From Brachyspira hyodysenteriae ATCC 27164 (GTDB taxonomy: Bacteria; Spirochaetota; Brachyspiria; Brachyspirales; Brachyspiraceae): 64,000 nt of DNA. Below are positions 1 through 8,804 of this stretch, one piece after another. The first letter of the stretch is position 1. Every line of letters starts with the position of its first letter. Position numbers and translations under genes: made by a program. The notes beneath the pieces were generated by a model. That model searched no databases, was not told the DNA's origin, and worked only from the letters and a program-made list of their open reading frames with translations. Location: contig NZ_CP015910.2 of NCBI RefSeq assembly GCF_001676785.2, positions 2,542,001 through 2,606,000 on the forward strand. The letters run 5' to 3'.

Positions 1-234
1 AATAAGGCAAGATTAGAAGCAGGAATTGCGGGACCTATGAATATAGAACTTGGAGGTGAATATATAAAAGATGGGGAAATATTCGACAGACCATTGGTTG
101 GTGAATATTTAGAAGATTTAAATCCTAATCATATAGAAAAAGCTAATAAATTTATATTAACTTCTGCTATATTTGCTTTAGCAGCATTGATAATCATCAA
201 GCTTATTTCTATGCTCATATCTTCAATATTTTAA
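1..234 (+). CDS. 3' end of a membrane protein gene (partial)
   Basis: The reading frame is open from the first base, so this is the last 77 codons of a gene that begins outside the window; the ATG at 37 is probably internal. The visible part is a polar stretch followed by one strongly hydrophobic C-terminal segment (roughly the last 30 residues, rich in Ile, Leu and Ala), which looks like a membrane anchor. I do not recognise the family. A bidirectional terminator follows, shared with the convergent MATE gene. Confidence 0.6.
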   Translation, partial: NKARLEAGIAGPMNIELGGEYIKDGEIFDRPLVGEYLEDLNPNHIEKANKFILTSAIFALAALIIIKLISMLISSIF

Positions 235-257
235 AATGATAAATAAAAAATATAATT

Positions 258-308
258 ATAGGCTTTAAATAATATAATATTGATTATTATTTAAAGCCTA
301 TATTTTTT
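258..308. terminator. Bidirectional rho-independent terminator
   Basis: Perfect 16-bp inverted repeat (arms 258-273 and 286-301, 12-nt loop), followed by six T on the plus strand and by an A-rich flank that gives T's on the minus strand. It lies between convergent genes ending at 234 and 316. Confidence 0.8.
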
Positions 309-315
309 ATACTAA

Positions 316-1662
316 CTATTCATTTTGATAAACTGCTTTACTTACTAAATTATCATTCTTTAAATTCGTATTATAAAATATAAATAAAAACAAAATAGCT
401 AATATTAACTGTGATGCAGGTACAGCAAACCAAACACCATTAAGTTTCAAGAATAAAGGAAGTATCAATATACATAAAGGACTTACAAGAAAAGGATCTA
501 TATATGTTAAAAGCGTAGAATATATGCTTTCTCCTGATGAATAAAAATATGCAGTTCCAAGTCTTACTATAGGCTGAAATATAAAACCTGATGATATTAT
601 AGGAAGCCCCAAACTTATTATAGCATTAGTTTCTATAGATGCCCCAAATAATATTCCAAGTTTATTTCTAAAAATCAATACTATTATTATAAGAAAAGCT
701 CCAAGTATAATATCAAATAATATACCTTTTTTAAATACTTTTCTCATAAGATCATTTCTGCATGCACCTTTAAAATAACTTATCATAGGCTGACAGCCCT
801 CTGCAACTCCCTCAAATAAATGCAAAATAGAGCCGTATATATAATTCATTACAGAGTATGCAGTAGTTCCTAAATATCCGCCGTATTTGATGCATTGAAG
901 ATTATTAAATATCACTATAAGAGAAGGAGCCATAACCAAACCAAATGGAGATAATCCTATTTGCAAAGCTCTCTTTGTCATAGATAAATCAAAATCTGAT
1001 AATCTTATTTTTGTTCTGTTTTTCTTTCTTATAAATAAATAATAAACAGCTATCAAAGCAACTAATCCTTGAGCTATTATTGTAGCTAAAGCAGCACCAA
1101 ACATTTCTAATCTAAACACCATTAAAAATAAATAATCAAGAATAATATTTGTTATAAGTCCAACTCCCATAAAACTCATGGCATGAATAGTTTTTCCTGA
1201 ATTTCTTATTATAGGCATGCTTCCAAATGATATTATTTGAAAACTGCCTCCTAAAATTATAGTAGTAATATATGAATCAGCCTGTTTAAATACCTCATCT
1301 CTTGCACCAAGTAAATATATAAGACTGTTTTTTAATAAAAGAAGAACAATAGTTAATATTATACTAGCTAATATTAAAGAAATAAAAGTATTTACTTTAG
1401 CCCTATTAAATCCTTCTATATTACCCTCTCCAAGATATGTTGACATTATAACAGAGCCTCCCATACCAAGCATAATAGCTACTGCCATAAGCAAAGTACC
1501 TATAGGATAAACTAAATTAATCGCAGTAAGCCCAATATCTCCCATAGAATTGCCAACGAAAAAACCGTCTACAACTATATAAAATCCTCCAAGCATAGTT
1601 GATACTATAGCAGGTAAAACATATTTGAAAAAAGACTTATCCATTTTTTGAATATTCATCAT
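316..1662 (-). CDS. MATE family efflux transporter
   Basis: A 448-residue multidrug and toxin extrusion (MATE) transporter of the inner membrane, expected to have 12 helices and to use a Na+ or H+ gradient to export cationic drugs or metabolites. The N-terminal motif GGFYIVVDGFFVGN and the two-fold repeated hydrophobic pattern are typical of MATE proteins of the MepA/DinF type, and the length is normal. Two ATGs are adjacent (1662 and 1659); AAGGAG at 1669-1674 serves either. It is transcribed alone. A TTGACA-16-TATAAT promoter lies upstream with a 13-bp palindrome over the predicted start point, suggesting repressor control. The substrate cannot be read from sequence. Confidence 0.88.
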   Translation of the reverse strand: MMNIQKMDKSFFKYVLPAIVSTMLGGFYIVVDGFFVGNSMGDIGLTAINLVYPIGTLLMAVAIMLGMGGSVIMSTYLGEGNIEGFNRAKVNTFISLILASIILTIVLLLLKNSLIYLLGARDEVFKQADSYITTIILGGSFQIISFGSMPIIRNSGKTIHAMSFMGVGLITNIILDYLFLMVFRLEMFGAALATIIAQGLVALIAVYYLFIRKKNRTKIRLSDFDLSMTKRALQIGLSPFGLVMAPSLIVIFNNLQCIKYGGYLGTTAYSVMNYIYGSILHLFEGVAEGCQPMISYFKGACRNDLMRKVFKKGILFDIILGAFLIIIVLIFRNKLGILFGASIETNAIISLGLPIISSGFIFQPIVRLGTAYFYSSGESIYSTLLTYIDPFLVSPLCILILPLFLKLNGVWFAVPASQLILAILFLFIFYNTNLKNDNLVSKAVYQNE

Positions 1663-1696
1663 AATAAACTCCTTTAAAATATAGTCTTATTTCGTA

Positions 1697-1709
1697 CTAT
1701 TAGTAATAG
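1697..1709. promoter_or_regulatory. Candidate operator palindrome upstream of the MATE gene
   Basis: CTATTA-G-TAATAG is a perfect 6+1+6 dyad just downstream of the -10 hexamer, covering the expected transcription start. An operator for a MarR- or TetR-type repressor is inferred; no regulator gene is adjacent. Confidence 0.35.
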
Positions 1710-1712
1710 AGT

Positions 1713-1740
1713 ATTATATACATGTTTATTTGTTTGTCAA
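1713..1740 (-). promoter_or_regulatory. sigma70-type promoter of the MATE gene
   Basis: On the minus strand TTGACA (1735-1740) and TATAAT (1713-1718) are separated by 16 bp. Both hexamers match consensus exactly. Confidence 0.65.
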
Positions 1741-1833
1741 TAGAAAAAGTACGATTTTTTACTTTTTTATTAATATTGAAATATTTAACTTTTAATATAT
1801 ATTTAAAATTATTAATATAAAGAGGAAAGAATT

Positions 1834-2289
1834 ATGACTAAATATAATATAAAATTTTACTTTCTAATATTAATATTATATATAGTATCTTCTTCTTTCA
1901 TATTTTTTGATGATGGAGGAAATATAAAATTTATACCATATACTTCACTGCCAGATAATATTCAGGAATTTGTAAATACATACTTTAGCGAATATGAAGT
2001 ACATAGTGCTGCTGTTTCATCTCATTATATAGTTATTTTCAAAGGCGGTTCATCAATAAATTTTAATATAAAAGGCGAATGGACTTCAATAATAGGAAAT
2101 AGAAAAATTATACCAATTAATATAGCTTCAAAATTTATTGATGCTAAAATAATGAATATTATAAAAAATAAATATACAACTATAAATAATATAAATAAAA
2201 AAAGTAAAGGATATGAATTCAAAGTAGATGATGCATATTATATTTATATAGATTATGAAGGAAATATTTTAAAAACCAAGAAAGCCTAA
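1834..2289 (+). CDS. PepSY-like (DUF2874-type) secreted protein
   Basis: A 151-residue protein with a hydrophobic N-terminus (about residues 6-25) acting as signal peptide or anchor, then a domain resembling PepSY_like (formerly DUF2874), a small BLIP-like beta fold usually found in the periplasm. Family hallmarks visible are LPDNIQEFVNTYF (res 39-51), the GGSSINFNIKGEW strand (res 71-83) and a second half ending in IDYEGNILK. AGAGGAAAG precedes the ATG. A paralogue without signal peptide lies downstream at 2602. Function is unknown; inhibitor-like or stress-related periplasmic roles are suggested for the family. Confidence 0.7.
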   Translation: MTKYNIKFYFLILILYIVSSSFIFFDDGGNIKFIPYTSLPDNIQEFVNTYFSEYEVHSAAVSSHYIVIFKGGSSINFNIKGEWTSIIGNRKIIPINIASKFIDAKIMNIIKNKYTTINNINKKSKGYEFKVDDAYYIYIDYEGNILKTKKA

Positions 2290-2431
2290 AATAATCAATT
2301 AATAAAAATTATAGTTTTCAATTTATTTATACACAGCATAACTGATAACTTATGGATTGACATACTCTAAATAATATTATATTGTTTAACCCAAAAAATT
2401 ATTACTTTAATTATTAAAGGAGTTTATATAT

Positions 2432-2575
2432 ATGAAAACAAAAGAAGAATTAGTGGAATTTCTAAATAGAAAAATTGAAAATAATCAAAATCTCGATGAT
2501 GCTCATAATTATATCTTTTTAAAGGCATACTTAGAAGATATGATAGAAAAAGAAAAGAATGAAGAACATAAATAA
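2432..2575 (+). CDS. Small hypothetical protein (47 aa)
   Basis: An ATG at 2432 is preceded by AAAGGAG at 2416-2422 with 9-nt spacing, and opens a 47-codon frame ending TAA. The product is charged and helical in appearance (begins MKTKEELVEF, Lys/Glu-rich C-terminus), with no membrane segment. It sits between two PepSY-like paralogues, 26 nt before the second, so it may be co-transcribed. A TTGACA at 2357-2362 could be a -35 box, but the -10 is unclear. No family recognised; the strong ribosome site is the main support. Confidence 0.5.
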   Translation: MKTKEELVEFLNRKIENNQNLDDAHNYIFLKAYLEDMIEKEKNEEHK

Positions 2576-2601
2576 TTTCTATAGCTGCAATAAGGATAAT
2601 T

Positions 2602-2985
2602 ATGGATATTCTTTCATTAAAAAGCCTGCCTCAAAAAGCAAGAGAATTTATAGAGACATACTTTTCTGATTATTATGTATTTAAAGTAACATTTAATTCA
2701 TCATATAGTGCAGTATTTAAAGGCGGTTCATCAATAAATTTTAATACAAAAGGAGAATGGATTTCTGTAATAGGAAACGGAAATGAAATACCATTTAATA
2801 TAATAGAAAAACTTTCTGAAGATAATAATATAGAAAAAGAAATAATAAAAACTATAAAAAATAAATATACAGATTTTAATATATACAGAATCATTAAAAG
2901 AAAAAATAAATATGAAATAGAAATCAACAGCAATATAATCATAATAGATATTGAAGGGAATATATTAAAAATAAAAAATGTATGA
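2602..2985 (+). CDS. PepSY-like (DUF2874-type) protein, second copy
   Basis: A 127-residue paralogue of the gene at 1834: LPQKAREFIETYF and GGSSINFNTKGEW align directly, and 28 bp around the GGSSINFN codons are identical between the two genes, pointing to tandem duplication. Unlike the first copy it has no signal peptide: the domain starts almost at the initiator Met, so it should remain cytoplasmic unless the start is misplaced. AAGGA precedes the ATG by 6-7 nt. The difference in predicted location between near-identical domains is odd. Confidence 0.65.
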   Translation: MDILSLKSLPQKAREFIETYFSDYYVFKVTFNSSYSAVFKGGSSINFNTKGEWISVIGNGNEIPFNIIEKLSEDNNIEKEIIKTIKNKYTDFNIYRIIKRKNKYEIEINSNIIIIDIEGNILKIKNV

Positions 2986-3027
2986 AATATATATTGAAAT
3001 TTGTATTTTTAAGGTTATTATATTGAA

Positions 3028-3783
3028 ATGAAAAACATATTGATAATTTTTTTTATATTAAATTCATTTTTATTTGCACAATATTATTCTTATACTAATA
3101 TTCCATCTTTTCAAAAAAATGAGTATTTTGTTCATAAAGGAGTATCAGGAAAGAAAAATAATGCTGTAATAATATATACAGAAACATCTATAGATAATAA
3201 CGGATACTGGAATATTAAAGAAACATCTATAAAAGGTTATGTAACAAATAAATTAAAAGATCCGTTCTTACTTGAAGAAAGTATGATGACGAATATTAGA
3301 AAGTCAGAAATGTATTCTAAAATAGATCTTGTAAATATGAGAACTGTTTATAATAAAACTATAGATTATTATGATTTCGGTACTATGGAGCATACATTCG
3401 ATATAAGAGGCAAGGTAAATTATACAAATGCAGAAGGTTCTTTGGCCATATTCTCTATGTACGGAGCCTATCAAATAGCTAGAACTTTCCCTCTTGAGGC
3501 AACAAATGAAATGAATATTATTATGCCTATGACTTCTAAAGATAATAAAATAAGAGTGTCCATACTTAATAACGGAATAAAAAAAATAAAAATACAAAAT
3601 GAAGAAAAAGAATGCTATGAAATGGAAATAAAAATAGAAGGAATTCCATTCTCAATATTTCTTCCTAAAATAGCAGCCTATATTGAAAAAGATGATAAAA
3701 CAAGAAAAATAATCAAATATAATACTATGTCTGGAATGCTTGATACTATGGATATTTTCCTTACAGAGACAGAAAAAAAATAA
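3028..3783 (+). CDS. Hypothetical secreted protein
   Basis: A 251-residue protein with a clear signal peptide (hydrophobic residues 4-15, likely cleavage after LFA near residue 17). The mature part is predicted mostly beta, and its C-terminal third (CYEMEIKIEG ... PKIAAYIEKDDKTRKIIKYN) resembles periplasmic DUF3108/LolA-like beta proteins, but I cannot assign it firmly. Only AAGG, about 13 nt upstream, is available as ribosome site, so the start is less certain. It follows the PepSY-like pair by 42 nt and may belong to the same transcript. Confidence 0.55.
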   Translation: MKNILIIFFILNSFLFAQYYSYTNIPSFQKNEYFVHKGVSGKKNNAVIIYTETSIDNNGYWNIKETSIKGYVTNKLKDPFLLEESMMTNIRKSEMYSKIDLVNMRTVYNKTIDYYDFGTMEHTFDIRGKVNYTNAEGSLAIFSMYGAYQIARTFPLEATNEMNIIMPMTSKDNKIRVSILNNGIKKIKIQNEEKECYEMEIKIEGIPFSIFLPKIAAYIEKDDKTRKIIKYNTMSGMLDTMDIFLTETEKK

Positions 3784-3808
3784 TTTACAAAATACAGGAG
3801 AAATAATA

Positions 3809-4432
3809 ATGAGCGAATTACAAATATATTGCATAAATAATAATATGTACGGTATGAATTCTTATGTAGTAATAGCTGATGATGAAGCTATGATTATAGA
3901 TGCAGCACAATTAAATAATTATAATGCTTATAAAAAAATATTAGAAGGAAAAAAGCTAGTAAGAGTAATATATACTCATGGACATTTTGACCATATATCT
4001 GGTGCAGATGACATAAGAAACGAATTTCCAGATGTTCCTCATTGCGTACACAGTATGGATTATGATTTCTTTCAGGACGGAGGATTAAATGTAAGTTCAT
4101 ATTTGGGAAGCGTAATAAAATGCCAAAGCCCTGAAATACAATTCAATGACGGCGATACTTTCAAATTAAAAGATATAGAGTTCAAAGTTATACATACTCC
4201 AGGACATACAAGAGGAGGCGTATGCTTTTATACTAAAGGACATTTATTCTGCGGCGATACAATATTTGCTTACGGAATAGGAAGAACAGATTTTCCTACA
4301 GGCGATTTTCCTACATTAGAAGAAAGCATATCCAAAAAAGTATTTGCTTTAGATGATGATACTCTATTATATCCTGGACATGATGCTTATGGAGTAAAAT
4401 TATCCCAAAGAAAGAAAATGGGTGTCTTTTAA
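3809..4432 (+). CDS. MBL-fold metallo-hydrolase (glyoxalase II-like)
   Basis: A 207-residue metallo-beta-lactamase-fold hydrolase. The zinc-binding motif THGHFDH is at residues 56-62, with further ligands in HTPGHTRGG (His133), CGD (Asp150) and PGHD (His191), so the active site looks complete. Such short proteins are usually annotated as hydroxyacylglutathione hydrolase-like; the substrate is unknown. I start at the ATG at 3809, preceded by CAGGAG at 3795-3800; a longer frame from 3740 would overlap the previous gene without a ribosome site. The DUF1848 gene begins 12 nt after the stop. Confidence 0.85.
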   Translation: MSELQIYCINNNMYGMNSYVVIADDEAMIIDAAQLNNYNAYKKILEGKKLVRVIYTHGHFDHISGADDIRNEFPDVPHCVHSMDYDFFQDGGLNVSSYLGSVIKCQSPEIQFNDGDTFKLKDIEFKVIHTPGHTRGGVCFYTKGHLFCGDTIFAYGIGRTDFPTGDFPTLEESISKKVFALDDDTLLYPGHDAYGVKLSQRKKMGVF

Positions 4433-4444
4433 TCTAAATACAAA

Positions 4445-5359
4445 ATGATAATAAGTGCAAGCAGAAGAACCGATATACCTTCTTTACATACTAAATGGTT
4501 TTTGAATAGATTAAAAGAAGAATATGTTATTACACAAAATCCTATAAGCAAAAATAATTTCTACAAAATACCATTAAATAAAAATATAGTTGATATAATA
4601 GTATTTTGGTCAAAGAATCCTAATATAGATTTTTTAAAAGAAGTTAGAGATTTAGGGTACGAGTTCTATCTGCATTTCACTATCACACCTTATGACAAGA
4701 ATATAGAAATAAATATACCTGATAAAAATTTATTAATAAAAAACTTTCAAACTATAAGCAAATTATTCGGTAAAGAAAAAATTATATGGAGATATGATCC
4801 TATTATTTTGAATGATGATTTTGATACTCATTATCATATAAATAATTTCAAAAACTTTGCTGATAGTTTAAATGGTTATACAGATGAATGCATATTCAGT
4901 TTTGTGCAAATATATTCAAAGATAAAAAATAATATTAAAAATATAAATGATAATGATAAACTTTTATTAATAGAAAATATGAAAGAAATATCTGAAAAAA
5001 ATAATATAAAATTAAAATCCTGCTCTCAAGATTTTGATAATATAACAAATATAAGAGTGGAAAAATCAGCCTGCATAGATAAAGAAAGAATACAAAAAAT
5101 ATTAGGATATTCTATAAAAGAAAAAAAGGATAAATCTCAAAGAAAATTATGCAATTGTATAGAAAGTATTGATATAGGAATGTATAATACATGTACTAAC
5201 GGATGTATATACTGCTATGCCAATTCAAAAAATATATTAAAAGATTATGATGCAAACAATGAAATATTATCAGATAAAAATTTAATTGATAATAAAAATA
5301 TAAATATACAAGAAAGAAAAATAATAATTAATGAAAAAAATGCCGTATTTAAACTTTAG
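4445..5359 (+). CDS. DUF1848 family protein
   Basis: A 304-residue member of DUF1848, a family of unknown function with a Cys-rich C-terminal part resembling a radical-SAM or Fe-S cluster site. Visible hallmarks are the N-terminal IISASRRTDIP, the FWSKNP motif and the Cys cluster LCNCIESIDIG followed by CTNGCIYCYAN. Length is normal for the family. No clear ribosome site precedes the ATG, which lies 12 nt after the MBL gene stop, so translational coupling is likely. tilS follows after 9 nt. Enzymatic activity is inferred only from the Cys pattern. Confidence 0.8.
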   Translation: MIISASRRTDIPSLHTKWFLNRLKEEYVITQNPISKNNFYKIPLNKNIVDIIVFWSKNPNIDFLKEVRDLGYEFYLHFTITPYDKNIEINIPDKNLLIKNFQTISKLFGKEKIIWRYDPIILNDDFDTHYHINNFKNFADSLNGYTDECIFSFVQIYSKIKNNIKNINDNDKLLLIENMKEISEKNNIKLKSCSQDFDNITNIRVEKSACIDKERIQKILGYSIKEKKDKSQRKLCNCIESIDIGMYNTCTNGCIYCYANSKNILKDYDANNEILSDKNLIDNKNINIQERKIIINEKNAVFKL

Positions 5360-5368
5360 GATATTTTT

Positions 5369-6727
5369 ATGTTAAAAGAAACTTATAATTTTCTGATTTC
5401 AAATATAGATGATATAAAAAATAAAACTTTAGCCGTAGCATATTCAGGCGGAATAGATTCTCAAGTTTTGCTTAATATTGCGTACAGATTAAAAGATGAG
5501 TTATCATTCAATTTAATAATAATACATGTTAATTATAATCTTAGAGGAGAAGATTCTACAAATGATGAATTATTCGCAAGAGATATGGCCAAGAAATATA
5601 ATATAGAAATATATGTCAAAGAAATAAAACCTAACAGCTATAACGGAAAAAATATTCAGCTTGAAGCTAGAAATGACAGATATAATTTTTTTGAAGAACT
5701 TCATAATAAAAAAATATACGACTATTTATTAATAGCACATAATAAAGATGATTTAGCTGAAACTATAATTTACAGAATGATTAAAGGGGCTGGAACTAAT
5801 GTCTATAAAAGTTTAAGAGATAAAAAAGGATACATCTTAAGACCTATTTTAAATTTCTATAGAAAAGATATTGAAGCGTATGCTAGAAATAATAATCTTG
5901 AACATAGAGAAGATGTTTCAAATAAAAAAAATTATTATTCTAGAAACAAGATAAGAAATTTGATAATACCAATGCTTGAAGAAATAAATACAAATGCTAA
6001 AAACAATATTATAAGATTTGCAAAAAGAAGCTATGAAGAAACATATATATTAAGAAAAAAAATTAATAAATTATACAAAAAAAATATATATAAAAAAAAT
6101 ACTAAACTTAATATAGAAAAAATAAAAAATACTAATGAACTTTTTATAAAAAAAATCATAGTTAAATTTTTAGCCAAAAATAATATAGAGATAACGGAGA
6201 AAAGAGTTTCAGAAATATTAAAAGTGATAAAATCAGATAAACCGAATATAAAATTAAGACTAGATAATTTTTATTTGATAAAAGAATATAATTATATTAA
6301 TATAAAAGCTATAGAAAAAAAACTTGATAATACGAAAACAAATAATTTTATAAGAATTGAAAAAGATGGAATATATAATTTTTTAAATAAAAAAATAGAA
6401 ATAAAAACTGTATTAAATAAAAATATTAATTATAAGGATAATATGTATATAAAAGCAGATTATCCATTAATAATAAGAAATAAAAAAGAATCTGACTTTA
6501 TAAATGCTTATCCTAATGGAAATAAAAAATATTTAAGAAAAATTTTCATAGATTTAAAAATACCTTTGTATGAGAGAGAATTAATACCAATAATAACTTC
6601 AGAAAATGATGATATACTAGCATTATATTTAGAGCCTTACGGATTAAATAGAATATCAAAAAATGCTGCTGTAAATAAAGATGATGAATATATATTAGAA
6701 ATAAATGTTTATTATGATAAAGAATGA
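5369..6727 (+). CDS. tilS: tRNA(Ile)-lysidine synthase TilS
   Basis: TilS converts the wobble C of the tRNA-Ile(CAU) anticodon to lysidine using ATP and lysine, changing its decoding from AUG to AUA; it is essential in most bacteria. The 452-residue protein has the PP-loop SGGIDS at residues 26-31, HVNYNLRGEDS shortly after, and the longer C-terminal region expected of the full-length form. An AGGA site precedes the ATG. The central and C-terminal parts are extremely Lys/Asn/Ile-rich, as expected for this composition. It appears to be in an operon with DUF1848 and the NUDIX gene. Confidence 0.92.
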   Translation: MLKETYNFLISNIDDIKNKTLAVAYSGGIDSQVLLNIAYRLKDELSFNLIIIHVNYNLRGEDSTNDELFARDMAKKYNIEIYVKEIKPNSYNGKNIQLEARNDRYNFFEELHNKKIYDYLLIAHNKDDLAETIIYRMIKGAGTNVYKSLRDKKGYILRPILNFYRKDIEAYARNNNLEHREDVSNKKNYYSRNKIRNLIIPMLEEINTNAKNNIIRFAKRSYEETYILRKKINKLYKKNIYKKNTKLNIEKIKNTNELFIKKIIVKFLAKNNIEITEKRVSEILKVIKSDKPNIKLRLDNFYLIKEYNYINIKAIEKKLDNTKTNNFIRIEKDGIYNFLNKKIEIKTVLNKNINYKDNMYIKADYPLIIRNKKESDFINAYPNGNKKYLRKIFIDLKIPLYERELIPIITSENDDILALYLEPYGLNRISKNAAVNKDDEYILEINVYYDKE

Positions 6728-6748
6728 TTAATTAAAAAGGAATAATAA

Positions 6749-7237
6749 ATGGCATTTTCGGATAATGAAAGAATGATATTTGGAAAAGGCGTTGGCTGTG
6801 TAGTAATAAAGGACGGTAAAGTTCTTCTAGGACGTCATAATTACGGCAGAGGAAAAGGACTTCTTATAATACCGGGAGGATTCATAAATGAAAGAGAACT
6901 GCCTGCTGAAGCTGCTGAGCGTGAAGTACTAGAAGAAACAAATGTAAAAGTAAAGGCAAAAGAAATAGTATCAATGCGTTTTACTGAAAATGATTGGTAT
7001 TTAGTTTTCAGAGCAGAATATATTTCAGGAGAGGCAAAAGTTAATGACAGTGAAAATAGCGAAGTAATTTGGCTTGATGTAGAAGAAGCTTTAAATAAAA
7101 AAGATGTCCCTCCGCTTTCAAAAGAAGCAATAAAATCATGTTTAAAATTTATTAACTCAGAAAATAAATATGCCATGAGTATAAAAGAGGATTATGATGC
7201 ATCAAGAGAATTAGGTTCTTATGCCTATTATGATTAA
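6749..7237 (+). CDS. NUDIX hydrolase
   Basis: A 162-residue pyrophosphohydrolase of the NUDIX family, hydrolysing nucleoside diphosphates linked to another moiety. The Nudix box occupies residues 44-66 (GFINERE, then REVLEETNV) and fits GX5EX7REUXEEXGU except that the late Gly is Asn; the catalytic glutamates are intact. AAAAAGGAAT lies before the ATG. The substrate is not evident. It is the last gene of the 3.8-7.2 kb plus-strand run; an intergenic repeat follows directly. Confidence 0.87.
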   Translation: MAFSDNERMIFGKGVGCVVIKDGKVLLGRHNYGRGKGLLIIPGGFINERELPAEAAEREVLEETNVKVKAKEIVSMRFTENDWYLVFRAEYISGEAKVNDSENSEVIWLDVEEALNKKDVPPLSKEAIKSCLKFINSENKYAMSIKEDYDASRELGSYAYYD

Positions 7238-7240
7238 ATT

Positions 7241-7582
7241 TATACCTAAACAATTACATTTTGTCAATTTTTATATTTTGTAAATGTATTATCAACTTTT
7301 TTGTCGCTCAAAAAAGTTGCTGCCACAGGCACGCTTCGCGAAAACGCATATACTACAGCTTAATATTTTAAGAATATGTGTTAAATGTAATATAATACTG
7401 TAATTTTATGTCAAAAATGCAGTCTTTCGCGAAGCGTATCCGAGTCTGTCGAGGATATAGGTTCTTTGTGTCAACAAAAGAACTTGGGGTTCGGCACGTC
7501 TGTGTACTTCGTAGGGCTAGCCCCTGAAAATAATAACAATATAAAAACTAATTTTGACAAAGTTAAAAATTTTTAATATATA
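7241..7582. repeat. Dispersed intergenic element, copy 1
   Basis: This fills most of the 409-bp gap between the NUDIX and hydrolase genes. Its left end (7241-7267, TATACCTAAACAA...TTTTGTCAA) and right end (7554-7582, TTGACAAAG...TATATA) match those of a second copy at 28395-28670 in the same order. The core holds a hairpin around 7305-7320, a conserved block with TATAAT near 7390 and a second hairpin (GTTCTTT/AAAGAAC) near 7461-7482. The core is inverted relative to copy 2. Copy 1 also carries GC-rich extra sequence with a 12-bp inverted repeat (7332-7343 and 7425-7436). No coding frame seen. Confidence 0.6.
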
Positions 7583-7585
7583 CTA

Positions 7586-7624
7586 TTAAAAAAGCATAAG
7601 TATAAATAATTATACCTATGCTTT
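7586..7624 (-). terminator. Rho-independent terminator of the alpha/beta hydrolase gene
   Basis: 15-bp stem (7591-7605 with 7610-7624, one G-U pair) and a 4-nt loop; on the minus strand it is followed by a T-run. It lies 23 bp after the hydrolase stop. Confidence 0.8.
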
Positions 7625-7646
7625 ATAAAAATATCATATAGTAATA

Positions 7647-8579
7647 CTATGCTATATGAGCATTAAGCCAAGCAATTATCTCTTTAGCTACATCATCTCT
7701 TTGAACATCATTAAGTATTTCATGTCTTCCATTTTCATAAAGACTTATAGTAACATCTTTGAATCCTAATGATTCATACATTTCATGAACCCATTTAACG
7801 CCCTTTCCCATATCTCCTACAGGGTCTTTCGCTCCTGATATTAAAAGTATAGGGAAATTTTTATCCATAGAAGAGTAATTATCCTTATCTGAAATTTTAT
7901 CAATAAGTTCAAATAATTGTATATATGTTTCTATACTTGCAGGTTTATTTGCAAAGTATTCATCTTCCTGGGCTTTTTTAATTTCTTCTTTATCCGAAGT
8001 AAGCCATGCCAAATCTGAATTATCTTTAGGGAAGAATTTTTTACCGTATCCGCCTACTGATAATTTGTCGAGTAAATAAGCTCTTTTTCTTCCCCCGAAT
8101 AATGACTTCTGAATATTAGCTATAGTTTTTCCTAAGTTCTCTATTCCCTTAGGTTTTCCTCTAGTACCCATTATTATAGCGCCATTTAAATCTTTATGAT
8201 ATTTAATTAAAAAACCTCTAGTAAGAAAAGAACCCATACTATGCCCCATCATAAAATAAGGAAGATTAGGATAATCAGCTTTAGTATTTACCATTAAATG
8301 CCTCATATCTTCTATAATAAGTTCATGTCCGTTTTTATCGCCCATATGCCCTATTTGATCTTTACTTACAGTGCTTCTTCCGAATCCTCTATGATCATCG
8401 GCACAAACTAAAAATCCTTCTTTATTGAGTTTTTCAGCAATCTCTTTATATCTTCCGGCATGCTCTCCAAGTCCATGAACTATCTGAACTATTGCTTTTG
8501 GTTTGGAATCAGGCTTAAAAATATATGTATACATTCTATGACCATCATCTGATATTAAAACTCTATTAAGCATTTCCAT
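7647..8579 (-). CDS. Alpha/beta hydrolase (monoacylglycerol lipase / lysophospholipase type)
   Basis: A 310-residue serine hydrolase of the Hydrolase_4 (serine aminopeptidase S33 / lysophospholipase) group. The oxyanion motif HGLGEHAGRY starts at residue 35, the nucleophile elbow GHSMGS places Ser at 114, and the remaining triad members are probably Asp252 (GAKDPVGD) and His286 (NGRHEILND). No signal peptide, so cytoplasmic. Likely acts on monoacylglycerols or lysophospholipids by family analogy. CGGAGT lies about 7 nt before the ATG at 8579; an in-frame ATG two codons later is also possible. Monocistronic, with its own terminator. Confidence 0.88.
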   Translation of the reverse strand: MEMLNRVLISDDGHRMYTYIFKPDSKPKAIVQIVHGLGEHAGRYKEIAEKLNKEGFLVCADDHRGFGRSTVSKDQIGHMGDKNGHELIIEDMRHLMVNTKADYPNLPYFMMGHSMGSFLTRGFLIKYHKDLNGAIIMGTRGKPKGIENLGKTIANIQKSLFGGRKRAYLLDKLSVGGYGKKFFPKDNSDLAWLTSDKEEIKKAQEDEYFANKPASIETYIQLFELIDKISDKDNYSSMDKNFPILLISGAKDPVGDMGKGVKWVHEMYESLGFKDVTISLYENGRHEILNDVQRDDVAKEIIAWLNAHIA

Positions 8580-8804
8580 AAAAAGACTCCGATAATAAAA
8601 AATTACTATTTTAGACTATTATTCAATTTGACATAATTAATACAGCTATTATTTGTAAATAGTAGGATAAATTATATAGTATTTTTTTTCTTAATGCAAT
8701 TAATATTTTATATATATTTCAGTGTAATATATAATACCCCAATAGGATATACTTGCAAAAAAATTATTTATATTTTAATATTTTAATACATTAAGGAGGG
8801 ACAT

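Noticed and set aside
3740-3808. Upstream extension of the MBL-hydrolase frame
   Set aside because: It would overlap the preceding gene by 44 bp and lacks a ribosome site; CAGGAG supports the ATG at 3809.
7238-7646. Insertion sequence or transposase remnant in the gap
   Set aside because: No coding frame of useful length and no transposase motif; it is a non-coding dispersed element.
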